Shown here: piece after piece, positions 36,441-43,895 of the stretch
Position numbering within the stretch: the first letter of the stretch is position 1
Layout of the letters: each line of letters opens with the position of its first letter
Origin: Spirochaetales bacterium
GTDB lineage: Bacteria > Spirochaetota > Spirochaetia > DSM-27196 > Salinispiraceae
NCBI GenBank assembly: GCA_009991955.1
Contig: JAACWS010000022.1
Coordinates: 58,839-122,838, forward strand
Length of the DNA stretch: 64,000 nt
Direction of reading: 5' to 3'
The notes under the pieces: model-generated
Told to the model about the DNA's origin: nothing
Seen by the model: only the letters and a program-made list of their open reading frames with translations
Database searches by the model: none
Program-made: the position numbers and the translations under genes

Positions 36441-37861
36441 GATCGGCCCTCCTGACCTGCGTAGAGGGCAGGAAACTCCGGTGGTTCTCCAAGAGTTAAG
36501 TTCGACTTTAAGCGACGGGCCAGGCCGAATAATCGGTCTTCGCAGAAGGCAGGAGCCATGAACTGGACCCCCGTAGGCAATCCCCCGGAAACTCCGGTTG
36601 GAATGGCAAGGGCAGGCAGGCCCGTAAGATTGGCAGTAGTGGTAAATTTATCGGCGACCTTCTGCTGGAACGGATCCAGTCCCCCATCGCCGTGGGAGAA
36701 GGCTTGGGTCGGAAAGACTGGGAGCAAAAACCCATCAACCTGGGAAAACACCTTGTCAAAATCTCGAACCAAAGCGGTTCGAATTTTTTGAGCCCGGAGG
36801 TAGAATTGGTCTTGGAAACCACTTCTTAGAACGTAGGTACCAAGGAGGATTCGCAATTTGACCTCCGCGCCAAAACCCTCGTCCCGGCTTTTTTGCACCA
36901 GTTCTTCGGGATTCTCGCTATAGACCGGCCGGTGGCCATATCGAATACCATTGAACCGAGCTAGGTTTGCACTGGCTTCAGCGGTAGCAATTGTATAGTA
37001 GGCTGGAACTGCGTAGTCGAGCATGGGTAACTGCATTTCGACAATCTCGTAGCCCAGGGCCAAGAGTTCTTGACGAACCTGGGCGTAGGCTTCGGCTACC
37101 CCAGGATCGAGGCCAAGACTTCCGGTAAGCACACCAATCTTCGTAACTTCCCCTTCCTTAGGGTCGGAAAAATCTCTCCAATCGGCGGTTGTATTATCTT
37201 TTTCATCTTGATCCCGAATCGTGTTAAAAACCTTCTCGAGGTAAGGGATTTCCCGGGCGACTACTCCGATTGTTTCTAAACTCGAAGCATACGCTACCAG
37301 TCCGTATCGACTTACTGCCCCGTAGGTCGGCTTAAGGCCGTACACCCCGCAGAAATTGGCCGGTTGTCGAACCGAACCCCCGGTGTCGGTTCCCAGGGCA
37401 AAAGGTACCAGTCCCGCAGCCACCGCCGCAGCACTCCCTCCCGAACTACCCCCAGCAACCTTGGTCAGGTCCCAGGGATTACTCGTCGTTCCCAGAGCCG
37501 AGGTATCGGTCGACGAGCCCATTCCAAACTCGTCCATGTTCGTTTTGCCCACAGGAATTCCGCCGGCAGCTAAGATTTTCTCTACCGCAGTCGCCGAATA
37601 GGGACTCACAAAGTGGGCAAGCATCTTACTTCCACAGGTGAGTTTAAAGTTTCTCAGGGCAATATTATCTTTGATAGCGAAGGGGATACCGGCCAATTCC
37701 TCGGTAGTCTGGACCTCGGCCTGGGGTCGGGCCATTTTTCCCCGAGGCGGATCAAATTCCAAGAAGGAACCCACCAGGGCATCGCGCTTTTTGACCTCGG
37801 CGATATAGGCCTTTTGGCCCCCATCTGCCAAGGTCTCTTTCCAGTTTATTTGTTGGGTCAT
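36437..37861 (-). CDS. gatA: Asp-tRNA(Asn)/Glu-tRNA(Gln) amidotransferase subunit A
   Basis: 474 residues, amidase-signature family. The catalytic Lys is in FAIKDNIALRN (~77), and the Ser-cisSer pair lies in VAGGSSGGSAAAVAAG and GTDTGGSVRQPA (~150-180). GatA releases ammonia from glutamine for GatB. It begins 20 bp after gatC and its stop overlaps gatB. Confidence 0.96.
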   Translation of the reverse strand: MTQQINWKETLADGGQKAYIAEVKKRDALVGSFLEFDPPRGKMARPQAEVQTTEELAGIPFAIKDNIALRNFKLTCGSKMLAHFVSPYSATAVEKILAAGGIPVGKTNMDEFGMGSSTDTSALGTTSNPWDLTKVAGGSSGGSAAAVAAGLVPFALGTDTGGSVRQPANFCGVYGLKPTYGAVSRYGLVAYASSLETIGVVAREIPYLEKVFNTIRDQDEKDNTTADWRDFSDPKEGEVTKIGVLTGSLGLDPGVAEAYAQVRQELLALGYEIVEMQLPMLDYAVPAYYTIATAEASANLARFNGIRYGHRPVYSENPEELVQKSRDEGFGAEVKLRILLGTYVLRSGFQDQFYLRAQKIRTALVRDFDKVFSQVDGFLLPVFPTQAFSHGDGGLDPFQQKVADKFTTTANLTGLPALAIPTGVSGGLPTGVQFMAPAFCEDRLFGLARRLKSNLTLGEPPEFPALYAGQEGRS

Positions 37862-37881
37862 TGATTATCTCTTTTTGTTCT

Positions 37882-38160
37882 TTAAAGGACGTTGGGGATA
37901 CAAATAAAACGATCTTCGAGGTCCGGTGACTGTTCGAGAATGTCGTCGGCTAGGGTTGAGGGATGGAAGGTATCGGGACGGAGACGATTTTTCTTTATGA
38001 AAGCGTGGGTTGTGGGTTCCAAGGCATCTACCGAAACTTCCATCATTTTTTTGAAGTATGCCACCATTTGGCTCACTTCTCCCCCCAGAGATTCGACCTC
38101 CGAATCTTCTAGCTTGATTTGGGCAAGTTCCGCCGTGGTATAGAGTTCTGCAATATCCAT
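37882..38160 (-). CDS. gatC: Asp-tRNA(Asn)/Glu-tRNA(Gln) amidotransferase subunit C
   Basis: 92 residues from ATG 38160, beginning DIAELYTTAELAQIKLEDSE with a characteristic central YFKKMMEVSVDALEPTTHAF and LRPDTFHPS. The open frame extends 30 codons further, but that part runs through the promoter and is not GatC-like. GatC clamps GatA to GatB. First gene of gatC-gatA-gatB-aspS-csaA. No Shine-Dalgarno; a promoter -10 lies 6 nt upstream of the ATG. Confidence 0.93.
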   Translation of the reverse strand: MDIAELYTTAELAQIKLEDSEVESLGGEVSQMVAYFKKMMEVSVDALEPTTHAFIKKNRLRPDTFHPSTLADDILEQSPDLEDRFICIPNVL

Positions 38161-38166
38161 GGAAGT

Positions 38167-38195
38167 TATGTACCCAGGACAGGAAGGACTGTCAA
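38167..38195 (-). promoter_or_regulatory. Promoter of the gatCAB-aspS operon
   Basis: Minus strand consensus TTGACA (38190-38195), 17-bp spacer and TACATA (38167-38172), 6 nt from the gatC ATG. No ribosome-binding site, consistent with leaderless initiation. Confidence 0.6.
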
Positions 38196-38266
38196 GGTAA
38201 GCCAGGACCAGAAAGAAAATCTCTTGGAAATTACAAAGAATATCGGGCAATTACCCCCGTCTTTAT

Positions 38267-38274
38267 GATATAAT
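38267..38274 (+). promoter_or_regulatory. Extended -10 promoter for a candidate RNA
   Basis: A perfect TATAAT (38269-38274) preceded by TG (TGATATAAT without the required one-base gap on one reading, TATGATATAAT overall) in AT-rich DNA. No good -35 is visible. It would start transcription near 38281, right at the beginning of a strong RNA stem. Confidence 0.45.
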
Positions 38275-38280
38275 TTCCAC

Positions 38281-38443
38281 TACAGGTCATACCTAAAAAC
38301 CTACACACCAACATTCCCAAAATACCATGTCTGTGGCGAAAGGGAATTTAGGATATGGCCTGACAACCAAATGAGCGGGGAACCCTCGGAAAGGGCTTTT
38401 AAAAGGGCCTTGAAGGGAACCCCAAGGCTTTTCTCTTTTTTTT
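38281..38443 (+). ncRNA. Candidate structured RNA (sRNA or leader) with intrinsic terminator
   Basis: From the likely start at 38281, CAGGTCATA+CCTAAA (38283-38297) pairs with TTTAGG+TATGGCCTG (38347-38362), about 15 bp with one bulged A; inside, ATTCCC pairs with GGGAAT. Further on, GCCTTG (38407-38412) and CAAGGC (38423-38428) form a terminator stem, extended by G-U and A-U pairs, followed by TTTTCTC and eight T. An alternative stem GGGGAACCC (38377-38385) with GGGAACCCC (38415-38423) competes with the terminator loop. I do not recognise the RNA class; it lacks RNase P, tmRNA and SRP consensus. Confidence 0.5.
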
Positions 38444-38450
38444 CCGAAGA

Positions 38451-38544
38451 GGATCTCTAGATCCTGTTTTTAATCGGCTCAGGCCCCTAAATCATTGGGG
38501 TGCTATGTCCCACTTAGCCAAAAAACAGAATTATAGAGGTCCCC
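38451..38544 (+). repeat. Inverted-repeat element copy 1 (MITE-like)
   Basis: About 94 bp with a right end TTATAGAGGTCCCC (38531-38544) and a degenerate left end GGATCTCTAGA. The interior aligns without gaps for most of its length to the reverse complement of 51697-51794, sharing TAATCGGCTCAGG, TCATTG.GGTGC and ACTTAGCCA. Noncoding, directly after the RNA terminator. Confidence 0.75.
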
Positions 38545-38616
38545 CTGAAACGAATAAGGAAAACGGGGTACAAAATGCTGGCAAGCTCGATGGACTACTT
38601 ACCCTAAGGAGAAACC

Positions 38617-40032
38617 GTGGCGAAAAAAGATTTCCCCGGAATTCATTTTTACGATCAAGACTTTGTAGATGTATACGACCAAACGTGGGCTTGGGTCGAG
38701 GAATATTGGCAATCGGGCGAGAAGAGTGGGTTTCCAAATAAGATCTTCAACTCTCCAGAAGCGACTACAATAGACCAACTAGAATCTATTTTTTCTACCT
38801 TCTTTCTGGTGTACAGCAATAGGATTTATCCTTGTACTCCCCAGCTCGACTGGTTCTATAACAAACAAGAAGCCGATGGGGCTATTCGATGGAAGTACTC
38901 GGTCGATGACGGATCTCCTGTCCTCACCGACGACAACCCAATGGGGGTAAGCCTACCACTGTTTTCCTGGGCAGAGCTCAATTTGTTTCATAAAATTGGG
39001 AACAAAAAGCGCATTAAGGATATAATGCCGGCCTTACAAAGTTACTTTTCGTGGTTAGAAAATAACTTTAAGGACGAAAACGATCTCTATCGGGTACCCC
39101 TCGCGGCAACGGGTATGTTGAACAGCCCCAGAAAGGATGCGGTGTATCACCTCGATTTTAACATGGCTATGGCGGTGAACGCTTGGTATATGTCCGATCT
39201 TGGGGATATCCTGAACGACCGAGAAATCAGCTTCCATTATAAGAGGCAGTATTTTTCCCTCAAGACCCGAATCAACCAAACGATGTGGAACGAAGAAGAC
39301 GGGTTCTACTACGATTTAAACGAAAACAACGAGCAAATTCGAGTTAAACACATTGGCGCCTACTGGAGTTTCCTCGGTATGCTTCCAAATGACGCTAAGG
39401 CCGATCGCCTTCTAGAACACCTCAAAAATCCCGACACCTTTGGAACCCCAAACCCCTTCCCTAGCCTAGGGGCCAACGAACCGGATTTCGATGAAGCTGG
39501 TGGTGGTTACCGAGGTTCGGTCTATCCTTACCTCACCTTTATGGTCATTAAGGGTCTCGAACGCTACAGTTTCTTTGAGCTAGCCCGGGAGTCTTCGATA
39601 AAGCACCTGTATTATCTTTTAGATACCCTCCATCCCGAAGGTAAACGAGGCTCGGTCTGGGAAGCCTACCTGCCTACCAAAGAAGGGCCTGCGGTATGGG
39701 AGGGTAACCCCGAGTTTCCTCGACCCCTCTACCTCCACTTCGTAGGTCTGTCTACGATCGCTCTCATGATCGAGAACGTTATTGGTCTGGTTGTAAGTCT
39801 TCCTCGAAAGACCGTAGATTGGATCGTTCCAACCTTGGAAGTAATGGGTATCGATAACCTGTCTCTCAAACGAAATCTCATAACTATTCTTAGCAATAAG
39901 TCCAGCCGGGGATGGGAAATTCGCCTAGAGAGCGAGAAACTTTATTACTTTACCATCGATATAATTGGAGACAAACGAAAGACTCTTCCAATTCCCTCGG
40001 GGAAGTGTTCAATGCTTATCGACAAACTCTAA
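38617..40032 (+). CDS. GH63/trehalase-like (alpha/alpha)6 glycoside hydrolase
   Basis: 471 residues without a signal peptide. An MGH1-like/GH63 barrel runs to about residue 395: YPCTPQLDWFYNKQEADGAIRW, DFNMAMAVNAWYMSDLGDILND, NQTMWNEEDGFYYDLNENN, GGYRGSVYPYLTFM and RGSVWEAYLP. Acidic residues in the last two blocks are plausible catalytic acid and base. The final ~75 residues form a small beta domain. Likely acts on an alpha-linked disaccharide or glycan in the cytoplasm; substrate unresolved. ATG is preceded by AAGGAG (38608). Stand-alone gene after the RNA and repeat. Confidence 0.8.
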   Translation: MAKKDFPGIHFYDQDFVDVYDQTWAWVEEYWQSGEKSGFPNKIFNSPEATTIDQLESIFSTFFLVYSNRIYPCTPQLDWFYNKQEADGAIRWKYSVDDGSPVLTDDNPMGVSLPLFSWAELNLFHKIGNKKRIKDIMPALQSYFSWLENNFKDENDLYRVPLAATGMLNSPRKDAVYHLDFNMAMAVNAWYMSDLGDILNDREISFHYKRQYFSLKTRINQTMWNEEDGFYYDLNENNEQIRVKHIGAYWSFLGMLPNDAKADRLLEHLKNPDTFGTPNPFPSLGANEPDFDEAGGGYRGSVYPYLTFMVIKGLERYSFFELARESSIKHLYYLLDTLHPEGKRGSVWEAYLPTKEGPAVWEGNPEFPRPLYLHFVGLSTIALMIENVIGLVVSLPRKTVDWIVPTLEVMGIDNLSLKRNLITILSNKSSRGWEIRLESEKLYYFTIDIIGDKRKTLPIPSGKCSMLIDKL

Positions 40033-40283
40033 AGGCAGTTGCGGGGATTGTTTCCAGGAGCGTATCTACGACCGAATCCCTAAATCCGTTCAGACCTAGG
40101 ATTTGAGGTTCTTATACCCTCCGTCTTGGACCCTGATGATGGCCGATCGATCTCATTTCGTTAGGTGCTCGCTTTGTCTGCACCGACAAGGTCCACCAAG
40201 ATGTGCTTGGGGAGAAGGGTAGCTCCGAGATCTTTCGGGTCTATTGATCCAAGAACTGTCGTAAATTTGACCTCAATCGTTCA
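40016..40283 (-). pseudogene. Relic of a phosphotriesterase-family amidohydrolase
   Basis: Short stretches in different minus-strand frames match the two ends of a phosphotriesterase-type protein. 40161-40280 reads EVKFTTVLGSIDPKDLGATL then LPKHILVDLVGADKAST and stops; the metal-binding His-x-His of such proteins (HEH) is here PKH. Next comes DRSAIIRVQDGGYKNLKS in another frame, then GLNGFRDSVVDTLLETIPAT ending at 40016, like the family's C terminus. Most of the middle is deleted. It sits 13 bp after nudC and overlaps the 3' end of the GH63-like gene by 17 bp. Confidence 0.65.
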
Positions 40284-40295
40284 TTCGGTACTTCT

Positions 40296-41111
40296 TTATT
40301 TTATTACCAACTCGGTCAGGTACCGGGATAAACTAATGTTAGGGGGCAGAAGGGGGAGATTATCCCGACTAAACCAGTCGGCATGTTCCAGCTCGTCCTC
40401 TTGAAGCACTAGGGTTCCACCGGCGTATTCGGCAGTAAATCCGAGCATGAGATTCTCCGGAAAGGGCCAGGCCTGACTCTTTATGTAACGAATATTTTTT
40501 ACCTCCAGTCCAGTTTCTTCCCGAATTTCCCGCACCACCGTTTGTTCGGCACTTTCACCGGGTTCCATGAATCCGGCAATGAGCCCGTAGAATTTCGTAG
40601 TTCTCCCTTTGTGTTTGGCTAAGAGTACCTGGGTGATAGTCGGAGACCGGGGATCGGGTCGGGTAATAGCCGTAATGACTGCTGGGGAAATTCTCGGGTA
40701 GGTCGAACTTCCACAAGCAGCACAGGTCTTACTTCCTTCCTTTGGGTTCCATTCGGTTGGATTCCCACACCTTCCACAATAGCGAGAATTCTGATGCCAG
40801 TGAATCAAATGAATCCCCTTGCCCAGAAGCCAGAACATTTCGTTCCCAAGAGAGTCAAAAAGGGACCGCAGATTGACAAATTGTTCCGGATCGACGGTCT
40901 CGTTTTTTGGTACCATGAGACCAAATAGGGGCTGATGTTCCCACTGGCCGAGGTAGATGTAGTCCGATAGCTGGGGAGATAGACGAAGGGCAAAGACCGA
41001 ATCGACTTCCCCAAGGGTATACAACTGAACTGGTTCTACCGACTTCATGAGTAAAAAACTACCATCGGCGGGCACAACAAAACTCGACAGGGAGGGCTGG
41101 GGTATAGTCAT
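40296..41111 (-). CDS. nudC: NADH pyrophosphatase/RNA deNADding Nudix enzyme (NudC-type)
   Basis: 271 residues from ATG 41111; a longer frame reaches 41270 but overlaps the divergent gene's start. The order is NudC-like: N-terminal domain, zinc ribbon CGRCG...CAACG (~118-140), then the Nudix box GFMEPGESAEQTVVREIREETG near 188-210, and the family marker SQAWPFPENLMLGF about 15 residues later. NudC cleaves NADH and removes NAD caps from RNA. Confidence 0.92.
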   Translation of the reverse strand: MTIPQPSLSSFVVPADGSFLLMKSVEPVQLYTLGEVDSVFALRLSPQLSDYIYLGQWEHQPLFGLMVPKNETVDPEQFVNLRSLFDSLGNEMFWLLGKGIHLIHWHQNSRYCGRCGNPTEWNPKEGSKTCAACGSSTYPRISPAVITAITRPDPRSPTITQVLLAKHKGRTTKFYGLIAGFMEPGESAEQTVVREIREETGLEVKNIRYIKSQAWPFPENLMLGFTAEYAGGTLVLQEDELEHADWFSRDNLPLLPPNISLSRYLTELVIK

Positions 41112-41139
41112 AGAAGCATTGTGCCATAGTCTTTTCCCC

Positions 41140-41148
41140 TGATACAAT
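41140..41148 (+). promoter_or_regulatory. Extended -10 promoter of the prenyltransferase gene
   Basis: TGATACAAT: TACAAT (41143-41148) with a TG one base upstream. Transcription would begin near 41155 and give an ~11-nt leader before the ATG at 41166, containing only a partial AAGGA. Confidence 0.4.
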
Positions 41149-41165
41149 GGGACAAGGATTGGTAC

Positions 41166-42047
41166 ATGAATTTTACCCAGTTTATGCGGATCGTAGAGAT
41201 TCGGACTAAAATAGTGAGTATTTCGACCTTGTCTCTTGGCTTTCTCTACGTAGCAAGGGTCCAGGGCCACGTAGAGTGGGTGGTAGGTCTCCTCGTTATT
41301 GCCGCAGCGCTTTGCGTCGATATGGCGACCACCGCCTTTAATTCATTTTTTGACTTTGAGCGAAAGGTTGACAGCAAGTCGACGAATAGGGAGTCCGATA
41401 AAGTCCTGGTTCATCAGGGGGTCCCCTCAGGCTACGCCTTATTGACGAGCCTCATCCTCTACGGTTTGGCTGGTATATTCGGCCTCGTTCTTGTTGTTAT
41501 TCACGGATGGTCTATTCTTGTTTTAGGAATTGCAAGCCTCATGGTTGGATATCTCTATTCCGGTGGCCCTTACCCAATTAGTAGAACCCCAGTGGGCGAG
41601 GTTTTTGCCGGGGGATTCCTGGGTTCGGTGCTCTTTATTGTGGTGGCAATTACCCAGAATATGGAGCCCGGCTGGCCGGTTTTCTTGGCTACTCTCCCAA
41701 GTCTTCTCCATATAGCGGCTATTTTGACGGTAAATAATACCTGCGATATACAAGGAGACACAGCCGCGGGACGAAGGACTTTGTCTATCATTCTTGGGAA
41801 AAATAAATCCCAAGGGGTCATCGCTTTAGAAATTCTTTTCGCCTACGGCCTGATTTTCTTGACCCTGCCCATATCGGTGTTTGGCGGGGTAGTGGCCCTT
41901 GGTGGATTAGGAGTATCTCTGCTCATTTTTCGATCGATGGTGCACCAAGGTTTTTCCCACGAAACCAAGGGCCCATCGATGGGTCAAATTAGTAAGAGTT
42001 TTCTGGTTTTTACCCTCACCTATGGTCTTCTTATACTTCTAGGGTAG
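41166..42047 (+). CDS. UbiA-family prenyltransferase (MenA-like)
   Basis: 293 residues with eight to nine membrane helices. UbiA Asp motifs are present: NSFFDFERKVDSKSTNRESD (~60-80) and NNTCDIQGDTAAGRRTLSIILG (~190-211). The second motif resembles the NNxRDxxxDxxAGKRTLAV of MenA, which attaches a polyprenyl chain to dihydroxynaphthoate. No menaquinone genes are nearby, so the substrate is not certain. Its 3' end overlaps the convergent decarboxylase gene by 17 bp. Confidence 0.82.
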   Translation: MNFTQFMRIVEIRTKIVSISTLSLGFLYVARVQGHVEWVVGLLVIAAALCVDMATTAFNSFFDFERKVDSKSTNRESDKVLVHQGVPSGYALLTSLILYGLAGIFGLVLVVIHGWSILVLGIASLMVGYLYSGGPYPISRTPVGEVFAGGFLGSVLFIVVAITQNMEPGWPVFLATLPSLLHIAAILTVNNTCDIQGDTAAGRRTLSIILGKNKSQGVIALEILFAYGLIFLTLPISVFGGVVALGGLGVSLLIFRSMVHQGFSHETKGPSMGQISKSFLVFTLTYGLLILLG

Positions 42048-43296
42048 CGAAGTGGTCCTCGAGGGTCTCGGCCCTACGAATCAACCTTGGTCTACCCTCC
42101 CCAGTAAGAAGTATCTCGGCGGAACGAAGTTTACCGTTGTAGTTAAAACCCATCGAGTGGCCGTGGGCACCGGTATCGTGAATCGCAACATAGTCGCCAA
42201 TGTCTACCTGAGGTAAGGGCCGGTCTATGGCAAACTTATCGTTATTTTCGCAGAGGCTCCCGGTTACATCGTAGACCTGGTCGGCGGGCGAGTGTTCTTT
42301 CCCTAGAACAGTAATGTGGTGGTAAGCCCCGTACATTCCCGGCCGCATAAGGTTTGCCATATTGGCATCTAGACCCAGATACTGCTTGTAGATATTCTTT
42401 TTATGCTGAACCTTCCCTATTAGCCAACCATGGGGACCGGTGACGTAACGGCCGTTTTCCATTACTACCCGCAGGGGATGGAGGTTATTCTTTATTATGA
42501 GGTCCTGATAGAGTTTTTCTACTTCGGTGCTCACATATTCCAGGTCGACGGTGGTTTGTTCCGGGCGATATGGGATTCCGATTCCCCCGCCCATGTTTAC
42601 AAACTCTAACCTCACGCCGAGTTTTTCTTTTATTTCTACCGCTAATTCAAAGAGCATTCGGGCTGTTTCCACAAAGTAGTGGGGATCGAGTTCGTTAGAA
42701 GCAACCATCGTATGGAGCCCAAACCGGGTTACCCCCCGTTCTTTGGCAATCTTGTAGCCCTGAAACAACTGTTCCCGGGTAAAGCCGTACTTTGCTTCTT
42801 CGGGCTTTCCAATTAGCACGTTCCCTTCTCGCAATGGACCGGGGTTATAACGAAAGCACAACAGATCGGGGAGTCCATCGGCTTCTTTTTCTAAGAAATC
42901 AATATGAGAAATATCATCGAGGTTAATAATGACGCCCATTTCCTTGGCCTTCTTGTACTCGTACCCGGCGGTGTCGTTGGAGGTAAAAATGATTTCTTCG
43001 CCGGTTACGCCAATTTTTTCGCACAGAACAAGTTCGGTATAAGAACTACAGTCGAATCCCATACCTTCTTCGGCCAGAATTTTGAGAATTACCGGGTTTG
43101 GCAAAGCCTTAACGGCGTAGAAATTTCTGTAGCCCCCGGGTTTTCCGTCGTTTCCTGGGACCCACGCGAAGCTTTTGGCCATAAAACGAGCTGTTTCTCG
43201 AATCCCTTTTTCATCGTATACATGAAAGGGTGTGGGTATTGTTTGAACGGTATCGTTGACCCATTGGGCGGTCACTGGAACGGTCTTATTAGTCAC
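42031..43296 (-). CDS. lysA: Diaminopimelate decarboxylase-family PLP enzyme
   Basis: 421 residues, fold-III decarboxylase. The PLP-Lys is in RNFYAVKALPNP (~63), the phosphate-binding glycines in VNMGGGIGIPY (~235), and the active-site Cys in TGSLCENNDKF (~350), with DTGAHGHSMGFNYNGK closing the barrel. LysA makes lysine from meso-diaminopimelate. Related carboxynorspermidine or ornithine decarboxylases are less likely but not excluded. GTG start with AGAGGA upstream. Confidence 0.85.
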   Translation of the reverse strand: MTNKTVPVTAQWVNDTVQTIPTPFHVYDEKGIRETARFMAKSFAWVPGNDGKPGGYRNFYAVKALPNPVILKILAEEGMGFDCSSYTELVLCEKIGVTGEEIIFTSNDTAGYEYKKAKEMGVIINLDDISHIDFLEKEADGLPDLLCFRYNPGPLREGNVLIGKPEEAKYGFTREQLFQGYKIAKERGVTRFGLHTMVASNELDPHYFVETARMLFELAVEIKEKLGVRLEFVNMGGGIGIPYRPEQTTVDLEYVSTEVEKLYQDLIIKNNLHPLRVVMENGRYVTGPHGWLIGKVQHKKNIYKQYLGLDANMANLMRPGMYGAYHHITVLGKEHSPADQVYDVTGSLCENNDKFAIDRPLPQVDIGDYVAIHDTGAHGHSMGFNYNGKLRSAEILLTGEGRPRLIRRAETLEDHFATLEV

Positions 43297-43399
43297 GAAT
43301 GAATTCCTCTCTTGTGGGGCTGAAGGTATTCAGACTCAGAAAAAATGTCAATTGCAAATAAACCTAGGAATTTCCCGACGAATAATAGGGGCCTAATAG

Positions 43400-43428
43400 T
43401 TGACCTTATTAATCAGGTATTATATATT
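43400..43428 (+). promoter_or_regulatory. Strong sigma70-type promoter for a candidate RNA
   Basis: TTGACC (43400-43405), 17-bp spacer, TATATT (43423-43428); each box is one base off consensus. It predicts a start near 43435. Confidence 0.6.
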
Positions 43429-43434
43429 TCCTTC

Positions 43435-43570
43435 ATTGAGTCTCCTGAGACTGTGGATTTTGGTTATGCTTTCGAAGCCTTGCTGTCAGTAAGACTTCGA
43501 TGATCCTCCTTGAGAGGTCGTGGTTTCTGGTATTGCGCAGGTAGTCTGGTACACTACCTGCGTTTTTTTT
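43435..43570 (+). ncRNA. Candidate ~136-nt structured RNA ending at a strong terminator
   Basis: Between the promoter above and the terminator lie no open frame of note but several stems: GTCT/AGAC near 43440-43451, CGAAG (43473-43477) with CTTCG (43495-43499) enclosing a second stem CTTGCT/AGTAAG, and a CCTC/GAGG stem near 43504-43519. It ends in a perfect intrinsic terminator. The DUF4342 gene starts 42 bp after the terminator, so this is either an independent sRNA or a terminating leader for that gene. No known family recognised. Confidence 0.55.
43536..43570 (+). terminator. Intrinsic terminator of the 43.4-kb RNA
   Basis: Perfect 10-bp stem CGCAGGTAGT (43536-43545) / ACTACCTGCG (43553-43562), 7-nt loop, then eight T. 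Confidence 0.88.
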
Positions 43571-43612
43571 GTTACATTGGTAGTCTATAAAATCCGTTTT
43601 TAGGAGGCCCCA

Positions 43613-43888
43613 ATGAACGAGAACGACAATCCCCAAAATGACTATCATTTCTCCGGATCCGAGCTGGTTGGCAAAATCAAAGAACTCATCCACAAGGGAA
43701 ACGTTCGAAAACTCATCATAAAAAAGGAAGACGGCGAGGTTCTCTTTGAAATACCCGTTACTGCCGGTGTTGCGGTTGGTGGGGCACTCACCCTCTTTGC
43801 TCCGGTTTTAGCAGCGGTTGGAGCGGCTGCGGCACTGCTTGCAAAGGTCAGAGTTCAGGTGATTAAAACCGACGAGGATGAGGGCTAA
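43613..43888 (+). CDS. DUF4342 small protein
   Basis: 91 residues. The N-terminal half is a predicted UBA-like helical segment (SGSELVGKIKELIHKGNVRKLIIKKEDGEVLFEIPVTAG split over residues 14-51), typical of DUF4342, followed by an Ala/Gly/Val hydrophobic stretch (52-78) that could insert in the membrane and a charged tail. Function unknown. A good ribosome-binding site, TAGGAGG, lies just upstream. Downstream of a terminator-ended RNA. Confidence 0.8.
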   Translation: MNENDNPQNDYHFSGSELVGKIKELIHKGNVRKLIIKKEDGEVLFEIPVTAGVAVGGALTLFAPVLAAVGAAAALLAKVRVQVIKTDEDEG

Positions 43889-43895
43889 AATTACC

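Noticed and set aside
41112..41270. N-terminal extension of nudC
   Set aside because: It would overlap the start and promoter of the divergent prenyltransferase gene and is not NudC-like.
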